Shown: positions 1 through 5,798 of the stretch, one piece after another
How the letters are laid out: every line of letters starts with the position of its first letter
Numbering within the stretch: the first letter of the stretch is position 1
NCBI GenBank assembly: GCA_040752635.1
Contig: JBFMGS010000094.1
Coordinates: 1-6,123, forward strand
Length of the DNA stretch: 6,123 nucleotides
Source: JBFMGS01 sp040752635
GTDB taxonomy: Bacteria > Bacillota > SHA-98 > UBA4971
Reading direction: 5' to 3'
The notes under the pieces: model-generated
What the model was told of the DNA's origin: nothing
The model's database searches: none
What the model saw: the letters and a program-made list of their open reading frames with translations, nothing else
Position numbers and translations under genes: made by a program

Positions 1-41
1 TTCCTGCTGCCTGGAATAAGTGAGGACCAGGCGGTTCTCGT

Positions 42-49
42 GGGAGGGG
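42..49 (+). promoter_or_regulatory. Ribosome binding site deciding the nrdJ start
   Basis: The run GGGAGGGG ends 5 nt before the GTG at 55, and its GGAGG core (43-47) lies 7 nt before it. An in-frame GTG at 40 would lie upstream of this SD and has only a weak GAGGA about 13 nt before it. The frame is open to the left edge of the window, so a start further upstream cannot be excluded, but the SD favours 55. Confidence 0.6.
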
Positions 50-54
50 TTGGC

Positions 55-2661
55 GTGAAGTCGGGTTTGCCTTTGGCGGAGCCAGCGTTATCAGACAATG
101 CGCTGGCTGTGCTTGAAAGCAGGTACCTGAAGAAGGACGAAGCGGGCAGGGTCATAGAGACTCCGAAGGAGATGTTCTGGCGCGTTGCAAAGAACATCGC
201 CTTGATGGACGTGCTGTACGATGCCCGGGTCTACAAACGCCTGAAGGATGGCTCCCTCAGACCGCGCGGGCAGTCCGCGAGTGCTGTCACCGGAGCTGGA
301 TATGGGGGTCCCGATGACTGCTCCTGTAAGCCGTGCTCAGATGGCGGTCCTGCTGTGAATGGGGCCGGGGCCGGCGGCGGCGATCTTGAGTTTGAATTGT
401 CGTCCTGGGACTGGGCAGCCCTCAGGCATGCCTTTGACGACCTTGTGTCCCGAGGTCTCATCGGTGTGTCATGGGAGGAGATGGAGAGAGCCGTAGCCGA
501 CTCCATGCCTTCTCTTAGAGGGACTGCGCTGCGCTTTTATGCCGTGATGACAGAGGGCAAGTTCATGCCCAACTCGCCTGCGCTCATAAATGCAGGAAGG
601 GAGCTTCAGCAGCTTTCGGCGTGTTTCGTGCTCCCGATTGAGGATTCCATGGTGAGCATCTTCGACACGCTCAAGCACGCGGCCCTCATCCATCAGTCCG
701 GCGGCGGAACTGGCTTCGCCTTCAGCAGGTTGCGCCCGAAAAACGATGTCGTGAGGACGACAGGCGGGGTTGCATCCGGGCCGGTGTCGTTCATGAAGGT
801 TTTCAACGCCGCCACTGAGGCGGTCAAACAAGGTGGCGTGAGGAGAGGGGCCAACATGGGCATCCTCCGGGTTGACCACCCCGATATTCTCGAGTTCATC
901 ACCGTGAAGAACGACCTCACACAGGTGACGAACTTCAACATATCGGTGGCTCTGACCAAGAAGTTCATGGACGCGCTCGAGGACGACGGCGAGTACGACC
1001 TGGTCAACCCGCGTAGCGGCGAGGTTACCGGCAGGCTCCGGGCTCGCGACGTGTTCAACCTGATCGTGGATAGCGCCTGGCGGACCGGCGAGCCGGGGGT
1101 CGTGTTCATCGACCGTCTCAACGAGCATAACCCAACTCCAAATGTTGGGATGTACGAGGCGACCAACCCCTGCGGCGAGCAGATGCTGCTTCCCTACGAA
1201 GCGTGCAACCTCGGATCGATCAACGTAGGCCGGTTCGTGGTCGAAAGAGACGGCGCACCTGCTGCCGATTGGGACAGCCTGCGCACAGCGATTCACACCG
1301 CGATCCACTTCCTCGATAACATGATCGACGCCAGCAAGTACCCGCTACCCGAGATCGAGGCCATGCACAAGGGAAACCGCAAGGTCGGCCTCGGGGTGAT
1401 GGGTTGGGCGGACTTCCTCGTGAGGATGGGCGTTCCGTACGATTCCGGGGAGGCAATCGAGCTGGCCGAGGAATTGATGAGCTTTATCCAGGAGGAAAGC
1501 CGCAAGGCTTCAATTGAGCTTGCCAGGCAGCGCGGCACCTTCCCTAACTGGAAGGGCAGCCGGCGCGAAGAACAGGGCCTCGAGGTGCGGAACGCCACCA
1601 CCACTACGATTGCGCCCACGGGCACTATCAGCATCATCGTCGGCGCATCCTCAGGGATCGAGCCCTTCTTCAGTCTGGCGTTCACCAGGCACGTCCTCGA
1701 CAAGAAGACCCTCCCCGAGGTCAACCCGATATTCGAGGTCCGTGCGAGGGAAATGGGCATTTATACAGAGGAGCTTGCGGAGAAGGTAGCGACCCGAGGG
1801 ACCCTGGAGGGAATTGAGGGCGTCCCCGAGGAGCTTCGCAGGATATTCGTCACTGCCCACCAGATAGAACCGGAGTGGCACGTGAGGATGCAGGCGGCCT
1901 TCCAGAAATATACGGACAACGCGGTTTCCAAGACGGTCAACTTCCCGCACGACGCCACACGGGAAGACGTCGAGCAGGTTTTCCGCCTTGCGTACGAGCT
2001 TGGCTGTAAGGGAGTGACCGTCTACCGCGACGCCAGCCGCGAGGAGCAGGTGCTCACAGTGGGCGCGAAGCCCGGCGCCCGGGACGAGCGGTCTGGCGGG
2101 GCAGTAGACGCGGGGGCAAAAGAAGAGGCGAAGGGGGTCCAGCGCATCAACGGCGTTTGGGGCAAGATCCGCCCCATAGACAGGCCCGACCGGCTTGAAG
2201 GGTTCACCGATGTGAAGGCAACCCCCGTCGGCAAACTGTTCCTCACCCTCAACACGGTGAACCGACATCCCATTGAGCTATTCGCCCAGATAGGCAAGGC
2301 AGGAAGCGATGTGTCGGCGTTCACCGAGGCGGTGGCGAGGCTTGTCTCGATAGCCTTGCGCTCGGGGATAGACCCGCAGGAGATCGCGGACCAGTTGATC
2401 GGCATCGGGGGCTCGCGGAGCATCGGGTTCGGCCCCAATAGAGTAAGGTCTGTTCCCGACGCTATCGGTCAATTCCTGGGCGGATATCTCAGAGAGCTTC
2501 GAGGTGAGGCCGAGCATGCTGAGCACGAGCCTCATGATACGGCGGGCGACGAGGTCGCTGCTGCGAAGCTCTTCAGCCTGTGCCCGTCCTGCGGCACGTG
2601 GAACCTGGTGCACGTGGAGGGCTGCCTGAAGTGTATGGCGTGTGGTTATAGCGAGTGTTAG
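55..2661 (+). CDS. nrdJ: Vitamin B12-dependent (class II) ribonucleotide reductase NrdJ
   Basis: This cytoplasmic enzyme reduces ribonucleotides to deoxyribonucleotides using a thiyl radical generated from adenosylcobalamin, so it needs neither oxygen nor a separate radical subunit. From GTG 55 it is 868 aa, complete, and close to the length of the NrdJ form with a C-terminal TSCPD domain. Visible hallmarks are NSPALINAG followed by SACFV with redox Cys190, the finger-loop NPCGE (Asn371, thiyl Cys373, Glu375), the partner redox Cys384 in EACNLGS, and the phosphate-binding PTGTIS at 521-526. These roles are transferred from the Thermotoga NrdJ family, whose C322/C333 spacing of 11 is matched here. 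A variable linker (about 669-700) leads to a TSCPD domain (about 705-810), then a terminal cysteine cluster (Cys843, 846, 857, 860, 863, 868) thought to re-reduce the active site. The N-terminus begins at the usual LSDNALAVLESRYL segment, with no ATP-cone before it. An unusual Gly-rich, CxCxxC-containing insert lies at about 74-109. No B12 riboswitch or NrdR box can be seen because only 54 nt of upstream sequence is present. Confidence 0.97.
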   Translation: MKSGLPLAEPALSDNALAVLESRYLKKDEAGRVIETPKEMFWRVAKNIALMDVLYDARVYKRLKDGSLRPRGQSASAVTGAGYGGPDDCSCKPCSDGGPAVNGAGAGGGDLEFELSSWDWAALRHAFDDLVSRGLIGVSWEEMERAVADSMPSLRGTALRFYAVMTEGKFMPNSPALINAGRELQQLSACFVLPIEDSMVSIFDTLKHAALIHQSGGGTGFAFSRLRPKNDVVRTTGGVASGPVSFMKVFNAATEAVKQGGVRRGANMGILRVDHPDILEFITVKNDLTQVTNFNISVALTKKFMDALEDDGEYDLVNPRSGEVTGRLRARDVFNLIVDSAWRTGEPGVVFIDRLNEHNPTPNVGMYEATNPCGEQMLLPYEACNLGSINVGRFVVERDGAPAADWDSLRTAIHTAIHFLDNMIDASKYPLPEIEAMHKGNRKVGLGVMGWADFLVRMGVPYDSGEAIELAEELMSFIQEESRKASIELARQRGTFPNWKGSRREEQGLEVRNATTTTIAPTGTISIIVGASSGIEPFFSLAFTRHVLDKKTLPEVNPIFEVRAREMGIYTEELAEKVATRGTLEGIEGVPEELRRIFVTAHQIEPEWHVRMQAAFQKYTDNAVSKTVNFPHDATREDVEQVFRLAYELGCKGVTVYRDASREEQVLTVGAKPGARDERSGGAVDAGAKEEAKGVQRINGVWGKIRPIDRPDRLEGFTDVKATPVGKLFLTLNTVNRHPIELFAQIGKAGSDVSAFTEAVARLVSIALRSGIDPQEIADQLIGIGGSRSIGFGPNRVRSVPDAIGQFLGGYLRELRGEAEHAEHEPHDTAGDEVAAAKLFSLCPSCGTWNLVHVEGCLKCMACGYSEC

Positions 2662-2804
2662 ACCACGCAGTGCCAGGCGAGAGACCTAGCCGTGGCGGGA
2701 CGCGGGGCTTCGCGGGATCGTTGCCAAACGAGAGTCTGAGATTCCCAGATAGATGACTCTATAGGAGTTGCAGGGCAAGGGTTCGGTATAGGGGAGGAGA
2801 TGGC

Positions 2805-3260
2805 ATGAACCTGGAGGAAGTGGCTTACTGCGGACTCTACTGCGGTTTATGCGCGAGCCGGAGGCGCATCCCTCAGCAGGCGGTCATGCTACGCGAGACG
2901 CTGCGGAGAGAGGGATACGACAAGGGCTATTTCGATGTCCCCGGCCTCGAAGGGGTTTTCTCTGCGTTCTGGAAAGGCCTGAACCTTTTAGCGGACGTGC
3001 CCTGTCCCGGGTGCCGAGCGGGTGCAGGGTTTCCTGACTGCAGCGTTCGCGCTTGCGCGCGGGGGCGGGAAGTGACCGCATGCCCGCTCTGCCCCGACTA
3101 CCCCTGCGATCGGCTGGGAATTCTGAAGCACTATCCTCTCTTGCTAGCTGACGGCCGGAGAATGCAGCAGGTGGGGCTGGAGAAGTGGGTCGCCGAGCAG
3201 GAGGCACGGGCGACAACCGGTTTTGCGTACGCTGACATACGCCTGCCTGCAGAATCGTGA
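2805..3260 (+). CDS. Cysteine-rich DUF3795-like protein, probable metal binder
   Basis: This is a soluble 151-aa protein with no signal peptide or membrane segment. The opening YCGLYCGLC (Cys9, 13, 16), a central CPGC (Cys67, 70), Cys79 and Cys84, and the C-terminal CPLCPDYPC (Cys93, 96, 101) match the DUF3795 pattern common in anaerobic bacteria and archaea. Ten cysteines in CxxC-type groups suggest a zinc or iron-sulfur site, but the biochemical role of the family is unknown. The ATG start has an ideal SD, GGAGG at 2793-2797, 7 nt upstream. An ATG at 2800 hits a stop after two codons. The gene follows nrdJ after a 143-nt gap holding no clear terminator or consensus promoter, so co-transcription with nrdJ is possible but unsupported. 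The family call rests on recognising the cysteine spacing. Confidence 0.8.
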   Translation: MNLEEVAYCGLYCGLCASRRRIPQQAVMLRETLRREGYDKGYFDVPGLEGVFSAFWKGLNLLADVPCPGCRAGAGFPDCSVRACARGREVTACPLCPDYPCDRLGILKHYPLLLADGRRMQQVGLEKWVAEQEARATTGFAYADIRLPAES

Positions 3261-3297
3261 GCCGCCAAGACAAATGCTCGCGGTTACGTGTGGCGGC
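3261..3297 (+). terminator. Weak inverted repeat after the DUF3795 gene
   Basis: GCCGCCA (3261-3267) and TGGCGGC (3291-3297) form a perfect 7-bp inverted repeat starting one base after the stop codon, with a 23-nt loop. No U-run follows, so an intrinsic terminator is doubtful. It may only be a 3'-end stabilising hairpin. From 3298 to 3432 I find no gene, RNA or repeat that I can support. Confidence 0.25.
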
Positions 3298-3432
3298 AAC
3301 ATTGAAAACACTCATCGTCAACTCTGAGGCGGTGTTCGTTCAGTACTTGCGGCGTTAGAGGTTCATACGTACCTGGTTCGCTTGTGTCGGGGTTCGTGCC
3401 GGCGGATTGTGCATGCCGAATCTAAGTTTTGC

Positions 3433-3461
3433 TTGACGCGGATGGGTAGATATCTTATACT
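3433..3461 (+). promoter_or_regulatory. Sigma-70/SigA promoter of the ABC exporter operon
   Basis: TTGACG (-35, 3433-3438) is followed by a 17-nt spacer and TATACT (-10, 3456-3461). Each hexamer is one base from consensus and the spacing is optimal. Transcription would start near 3468, giving a leader of roughly 370 nt before the ATPase start at 3835. This is the only strong promoter seen in the window. A strong promoter ahead of a long structured leader points to control after initiation. Confidence 0.8.
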
Positions 3462-3471
3462 TGAATCCGGC

Positions 3472-3503
3472 AATGGAGGAAACCCTCATTTACCGCATGA
3501 GGG
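3472..3503 (+). promoter_or_regulatory. Two mutually exclusive hairpins in the 5' leader
   Basis: CCCTCAT (3483-3489) can pair perfectly with ATGAGGG (3497-3503; 7 bp, 7-nt loop). It can instead pair with the upstream AATGGAGG (3472-3479), one G bulged, using 3484-3490 with a 4-nt loop. Both cannot form at once. The second hairpin covers the GAGGGG that would act as SD for a 9-codon GTG ORF (3511-3540), whose TGA overlaps the leader ATG at 3537. I recognise no known riboswitch class here. Function is inferred only from the alternative pairing. Confidence 0.4.
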
Positions 3504-3536
3504 GAAGCACGTGAAAGGAGAAGGGAGGTCGCGCGG

Positions 3537-3662
3537 ATGATCAGGAACAGGTTCGCAGCCGAGCGAATTGACGTCATCGGCATCACTGTCATGTCTTGTG
3601 TGCTCGTATGCGGGCGTTCTGAGGGTACTTCTGTCCGTGCGCGGCCTGACCCTGCCCATTAG
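3537..3662 (+). CDS. Putative 41-aa regulatory leader peptide
   Basis: ATG 3537 is preceded by GGGAGG (3523-3528) at 8-nt spacing, with another AAGGAG just upstream. This is among the best initiation signals in the window. The ORF runs 41 codons to TAG at 3660. The peptide has a charged start, a hydrophobic middle at about residues 11-26 (including VMSCVLVCG) and a basic, Pro-containing end. I recognise no homologue, and there is no run of a single amino acid as in classical biosynthetic leaders. Codons 34-40 encode the 5' arm of an antiterminator, and the stop lies 16 nt before the terminator stem. This arrangement argues for a cis-acting leader peptide controlling the downstream exporter, by analogy with BmrB of bmrCD. 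Its position between a consensus promoter and a terminator is the main support; a functional small protein remains an alternative. Confidence 0.6.
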   Translation: MIRNRFAAERIDVIGITVMSCVLVCGRSEGTSVRARPDPAH

Positions 3663-3695
3663 CTGGAATATTATGGCAGGGTCGTGGGCCGCACA
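3638..3695 (+). promoter_or_regulatory. Antiterminator stem competing with terminator 1
   Basis: GACCCTGCC (3648-3656) pairs perfectly with GGCAGGGTC (3675-3683). The stem continues outward across a small internal loop: 3641-3646 pairs with 3687-3692, then 3638-3639 with 3694-3695 past one mismatch. That gives about 17 Watson-Crick pairs closing an 18-nt loop. The 3' arm contains the whole left arm of terminator 1 (3679-3689), so the two structures exclude each other. The 5' arm lies inside the last codons of the leader ORF, so a ribosome finishing that ORF would block it. Pairing is seen directly in the sequence; the regulatory role is inferred. Confidence 0.7.
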
Positions 3696-3716
3696 AGCCC
3701 ACGACCCTTTCTGTTT
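3679..3716 (+). terminator. Intrinsic terminator 1 (attenuator)
   Basis: GGGTCGTGGGC (3679-3689) and GCCCACGACCC (3697-3707) form a perfect 11-bp GC-rich stem with a 7-nt loop, followed directly by the U-rich TTTCTGTTT (3708-3716). It lies between the leader ORF and the ATPase gene, where it would stop transcription before the exporter unless the antiterminator forms. Confidence 0.85.
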
Positions 3717-3754
3717 GATGCGGGGAACTTGCGTGCATCATCCGCGCATCATCC
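3717..3754 (+). repeat. Direct repeat GCATCATCC x2 with an intervening hairpin
   Basis: GCATCATCC occurs at 3735-3743 and 3746-3754, an 11-bp period. GATGCGGG (from 3717) can pair with the second copy (CGCATC at 3745-3750, plus 3742-3743 past a bulged G) or more briefly with the first (GCATC, 3735-3739). The element sits exactly between the two terminators. It could be a protein- or RNA-binding repeat, or simply a spacer hairpin. Confidence 0.4.
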
Positions 3755-3789
3755 AAGGAGAGCCGTGGGCGGAAGCTCGGCTCTCTTTT
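3755..3789 (+). terminator. Intrinsic terminator 2
   Basis: GAGAGCCG (3758-3765) and CGGCTCTC (3778-3785) form a perfect 8-bp stem with a 12-nt loop, ending in TTTT (3786-3789). The flanking bases AAG/TTT extend the pairing. It is a second terminator about 50 nt after the first and still upstream of the ATPase start, so polymerase must pass both to express the exporter. Confidence 0.65.
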
Positions 3790-3805
3790 GATTCTGTTGA
3801 TTCTG
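3788..3805 (+). repeat. Tandem repeat TTGATTCTG x2
   Basis: Two exact, adjacent copies of a 9-mer (3788-3796 and 3797-3805) follow terminator 2 and overlap the end of its U-tract. The role is unknown. The second copy may be a duplication, or the pyrimidine-rich repeat may act in termination or protein binding. Confidence 0.5.
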
Positions 3806-3834
3806 TGCAGGCGCGAAAGCGAGGTTCGAGTGAA

Positions 3835-4788
3835 ATGCAAACCGCACTCGAATGTATAGGTGCAAGGAAAGTGTTCTACGTAAGGAAGGATGCAAGAGCA
3901 AGGAACGACACAAAGGCAGCGGCCGGGTCCTCCAGGAAAGAGGGTACCGGGGTCGTCTCGAACTCAGGGTCCGGTAACGGCAGGTCACGGGGGCACGCGG
4001 CTGTGGCTCTGGATCGCCTGGTGGGCACGCTTGTCCCAAGGAGCGTGCCGGTTGAAGCCGTAAGCCAGGTGACGTTCAGTGTAGAGCGCGGCGAAATCTT
4101 TGGCATCCTCGGCCCCAACGGCTCCGGCAAGTCCACGCTCATCAGGTTGATATCCACGCTGCTCCTTCCGGATGAAGGCGAGATCAGGGTCTTCGGCCAT
4201 GACGTGGTGCGCGAGAGGTTTGCCGTCCGCAGAATGATAAACCGCGTCTCGGTGGAGGCTGCGTTCTTCAAGAAGCTCTCCGCCATGGAGAACCTGAGTT
4301 ACGCAGCTAGGCTCTACGATTTGGATGTGCGGATGGCGAGAAAAACGGCAATCCAGATCCTCGAGCGCCTCGGCTTCAATGAGAGCAAGGCTTATGAGCC
4401 GCTCGAGGACCTGTCTCGGGGGATGCAGCAGAAGGTGGCGGTCGCAAGGGCGCTTCTCACGTCGCCGGTGCTGCTGTTGCTTGACGAGCCAACCACGGGG
4501 CTCGACCCCGTCTCAAAGAAGGAAGTCCAGGACTACGTCCTCGAGGTGAGAAAGTCACACGACGCGACTGTGATCCTGACCACGCACGATATGCAGGAGG
4601 CCGACAGGCTGTGCGACAGGATCGCCATCATAGACCAGGGGAGGTTTGTGGCGCTTGATGCGCCAGCCGGCCTTAAAGCGAAGGTTGCGAAGAACGGCGA
4701 GGCCCTGACCCTGGAGGAAGTCTTCTTCGCCCTCACTGGAAAGGCGCTCACCGAATCCGGTCCAGGAAAGGGGAATTCGCGTGATTGA
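3835..4788 (+). CDS. ABC-2 type exporter, ATP-binding protein
   Basis: This cytoplasmic nucleotide-binding subunit drives export by the permease encoded next; two copies of each would form the transporter. From ATG 3835 it has 317 aa. Walker A GPNGSGKST is at 93-101, an LSRGM signature (variant of LSGGQ) at 193-197, Walker B LLLLDEP with Asp217 and catalytic Glu218, the D-loop in TTGLDP, and the switch His251 in TTHDM. In place of a canonical Q-loop it has NRVSVE (136-141), as in some ABC-2 export ATPases. The C-terminal LEEVFFALTG is typical of the family. A low-complexity Ser/Gly/Arg/Lys stretch (about 18-58) separates the first strand from the core. The start was chosen because residues from 3835 give the usual first beta strand and GAGG (3821-3824) lies 10 nt upstream. 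The open frame continues back to 3568, but only through both terminators and the overlapping leader ORF. The substrate cannot be read from the sequence. Confidence 0.93.
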   Translation: MQTALECIGARKVFYVRKDARARNDTKAAAGSSRKEGTGVVSNSGSGNGRSRGHAAVALDRLVGTLVPRSVPVEAVSQVTFSVERGEIFGILGPNGSGKSTLIRLISTLLLPDEGEIRVFGHDVVRERFAVRRMINRVSVEAAFFKKLSAMENLSYAARLYDLDVRMARKTAIQILERLGFNESKAYEPLEDLSRGMQQKVAVARALLTSPVLLLLDEPTTGLDPVSKKEVQDYVLEVRKSHDATVILTTHDMQEADRLCDRIAIIDQGRFVALDAPAGLKAKVAKNGEALTLEEVFFALTGKALTESGPGKGNSRD

Positions 4789-5587
4789 ACTTGGGAGAGA
4801 GATACGGAGAAGCTACGCTCTCGTAGAGCGGAACTTCAACCTTATCAAGAGATACATAGGCTGGGAGATCGTGTTCCTCGTTTACACCGTGGTGAACACC
4901 CTTACGATAGCGTTCATAGGTGTGACTCCCGATAGAAAGAGCGGCGACAGGGTGTTGTACCTGGTCGTGGGTGCGCTGCTCTGGGGGTTCCTCTCGGTAT
5001 TGTTCCACGAGGTGTCCGAGTCCGTGCAATGGGAGCGATGGGAGGGAACCATCGAGTACTCCTTCATGGCGCCTATGAAACGGCTCTCGTATCTGGGCGG
5101 AGTGTGCCTTTTTGCGGCGTCCTACGGAGCCATCAGGACGGTAATCGTCATGATCGCGGTGGTCGCGGTGTTCGATCTGAACCTCGCCGGCGCGAACCTG
5201 GGGGCGGCGTTCGCGGTGCTACTGCTGTCGAGCCTGTCCTTCATAGGGGTCGGGCTGATGGCGGCGGTGCTGCCTCTGATGTCCCCGGAGAGGGGGTCCC
5301 AGGCCGCACACATACTCGAGGCCGCGATCCTTCTGGTTTCCGGTGTCTACTACGAGATAAACGTGCTGCCCGGGTGGCTGCAACCTGTGGCGGGGCTTTC
5401 ACCAGCCACATACACCCTGCGGGCTGCACGCGCAGCGCTCTTACATAACGCTTCGCTCCGAGAGATCGGGGGAGATCTTGCGATACTTCTTATTATCGGG
5501 CTTGTCTCGATCCCCCTTGGGCTCAAAGTGTTCAACTGGGGTGAGCTCCACGCCATGCGCACGGGGAAGCTCAAGCGGAGCGGGTGA
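4781..5587 (+). CDS. ABC-2 type exporter, permease
   Basis: This is a 268-aa integral membrane protein of the ABC-2 permease type, partner of the preceding ATPase. About six membrane segments are visible at 27-48, 57-77, 104-131, 138-166, 174-193 and 232-251. Between the second and third lies the family-typical cytoplasmic ERWEGTIEYSFMAPMKR stretch, and a YEINVLPGWLQ loop precedes the last helix, as in drug, polysaccharide and lipid exporters. The C-terminal tail is basic (RTGKLKRSG), as expected for a cytoplasmic end. GTG 4781 overlaps the ATPase gene by 8 nt and has AAGGGG (4768-4773) 7 nt upstream, which suggests translational coupling and equal output. The substrate is unknown. Leader attenuation is compatible with a toxic-compound or antibiotic exporter, but that is inference. 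Confidence 0.92.
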   Translation: MIELGREIRRSYALVERNFNLIKRYIGWEIVFLVYTVVNTLTIAFIGVTPDRKSGDRVLYLVVGALLWGFLSVLFHEVSESVQWERWEGTIEYSFMAPMKRLSYLGGVCLFAASYGAIRTVIVMIAVVAVFDLNLAGANLGAAFAVLLLSSLSFIGVGLMAAVLPLMSPERGSQAAHILEAAILLVSGVYYEINVLPGWLQPVAGLSPATYTLRAARAALLHNASLREIGGDLAILLIIGLVSIPLGLKVFNWGELHAMRTGKLKRSG

Positions 5588-5614
5588 GACTATACAGGTG
5601 AGGAGGGTTCGTCC

Positions 5615-5785
5615 ATGGTATTCATGGTTGGTAATGTCAAGATCGCTATCGCGGTAACGAGAGATAAGAGCAATGCCCGCGGAGCCCGTAACGAACGCAT
5701 ATACCGGGATGCAGAGACAGAAAGGTACATGGACCGGGTGCGCTCCGAAGCCATGAGAAACGCGATGCTCTTCGGGCTGAGGTAG
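5615..5785 (+). CDS. Short ORF of unknown function, possibly a truncated third operon gene
   Basis: ATG 5615 has an excellent SD, GAGGAGGG (5600-5607), 7 nt upstream, and starts 27 nt after the permease stop. It therefore looks like a true third cistron of the exporter operon. It encodes 56 aa: a short hydrophobic start (residues 1-14) followed by a highly charged, probably helical Arg/Glu/Asp-rich segment, ending at TAG 5783. I do not recognise it. The same frame stays open past this TAG for another 30 codons to TGA 5876-5878, where transposase-like sequence begins. The original gene may thus have been longer and been broken by a nonsense change and by the mobile element. A genuine small protein is the alternative. 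Confidence 0.5.
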   Translation: MVFMVGNVKIAIAVTRDKSNARGARNERIYRDAETERYMDRVRSEAMRNAMLFGLR

Positions 5786-5798
5786 CCGGGAGCGGTGA

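Noticed and set aside
469..1308. Long antisense ORF (279 codons) inside nrdJ
   Set aside because: It is a shadow of the high-GC codon use of nrdJ, fully opposite the conserved catalytic region, with no recognisable domain. The other antisense ORFs over nrdJ, the ATPase and the permease are rejected for the same reason.
2721..2760. Possible promoter (TTGCCA) and 6-bp inverted repeat AGAGTC/GACTCT before the DUF3795 gene
   Set aside because: There is no acceptable -10 at proper spacing, and a 6-bp repeat with an 18-nt spacer is expected by chance at this scale.
2662..2804. Terminator after nrdJ
   Set aside because: Only short imperfect stems such as CGCG/CGCG near 2701-2714 are seen and no U-run follows, so I do not call one.
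3290..3358. 22-codon GTG ORF after the DUF3795 gene
   Set aside because: It has no SD, starts within an inverted repeat and has no recognisable content.
3568..3834. Upstream extension of the ATPase ORF back to ATG 3568
   Set aside because: This stretch contains both terminator hairpins and overlaps the leader ORF in another frame. Its translation is unlike any ABC ATPase N-terminus, and the family-like first strand starts at ATG 3835.
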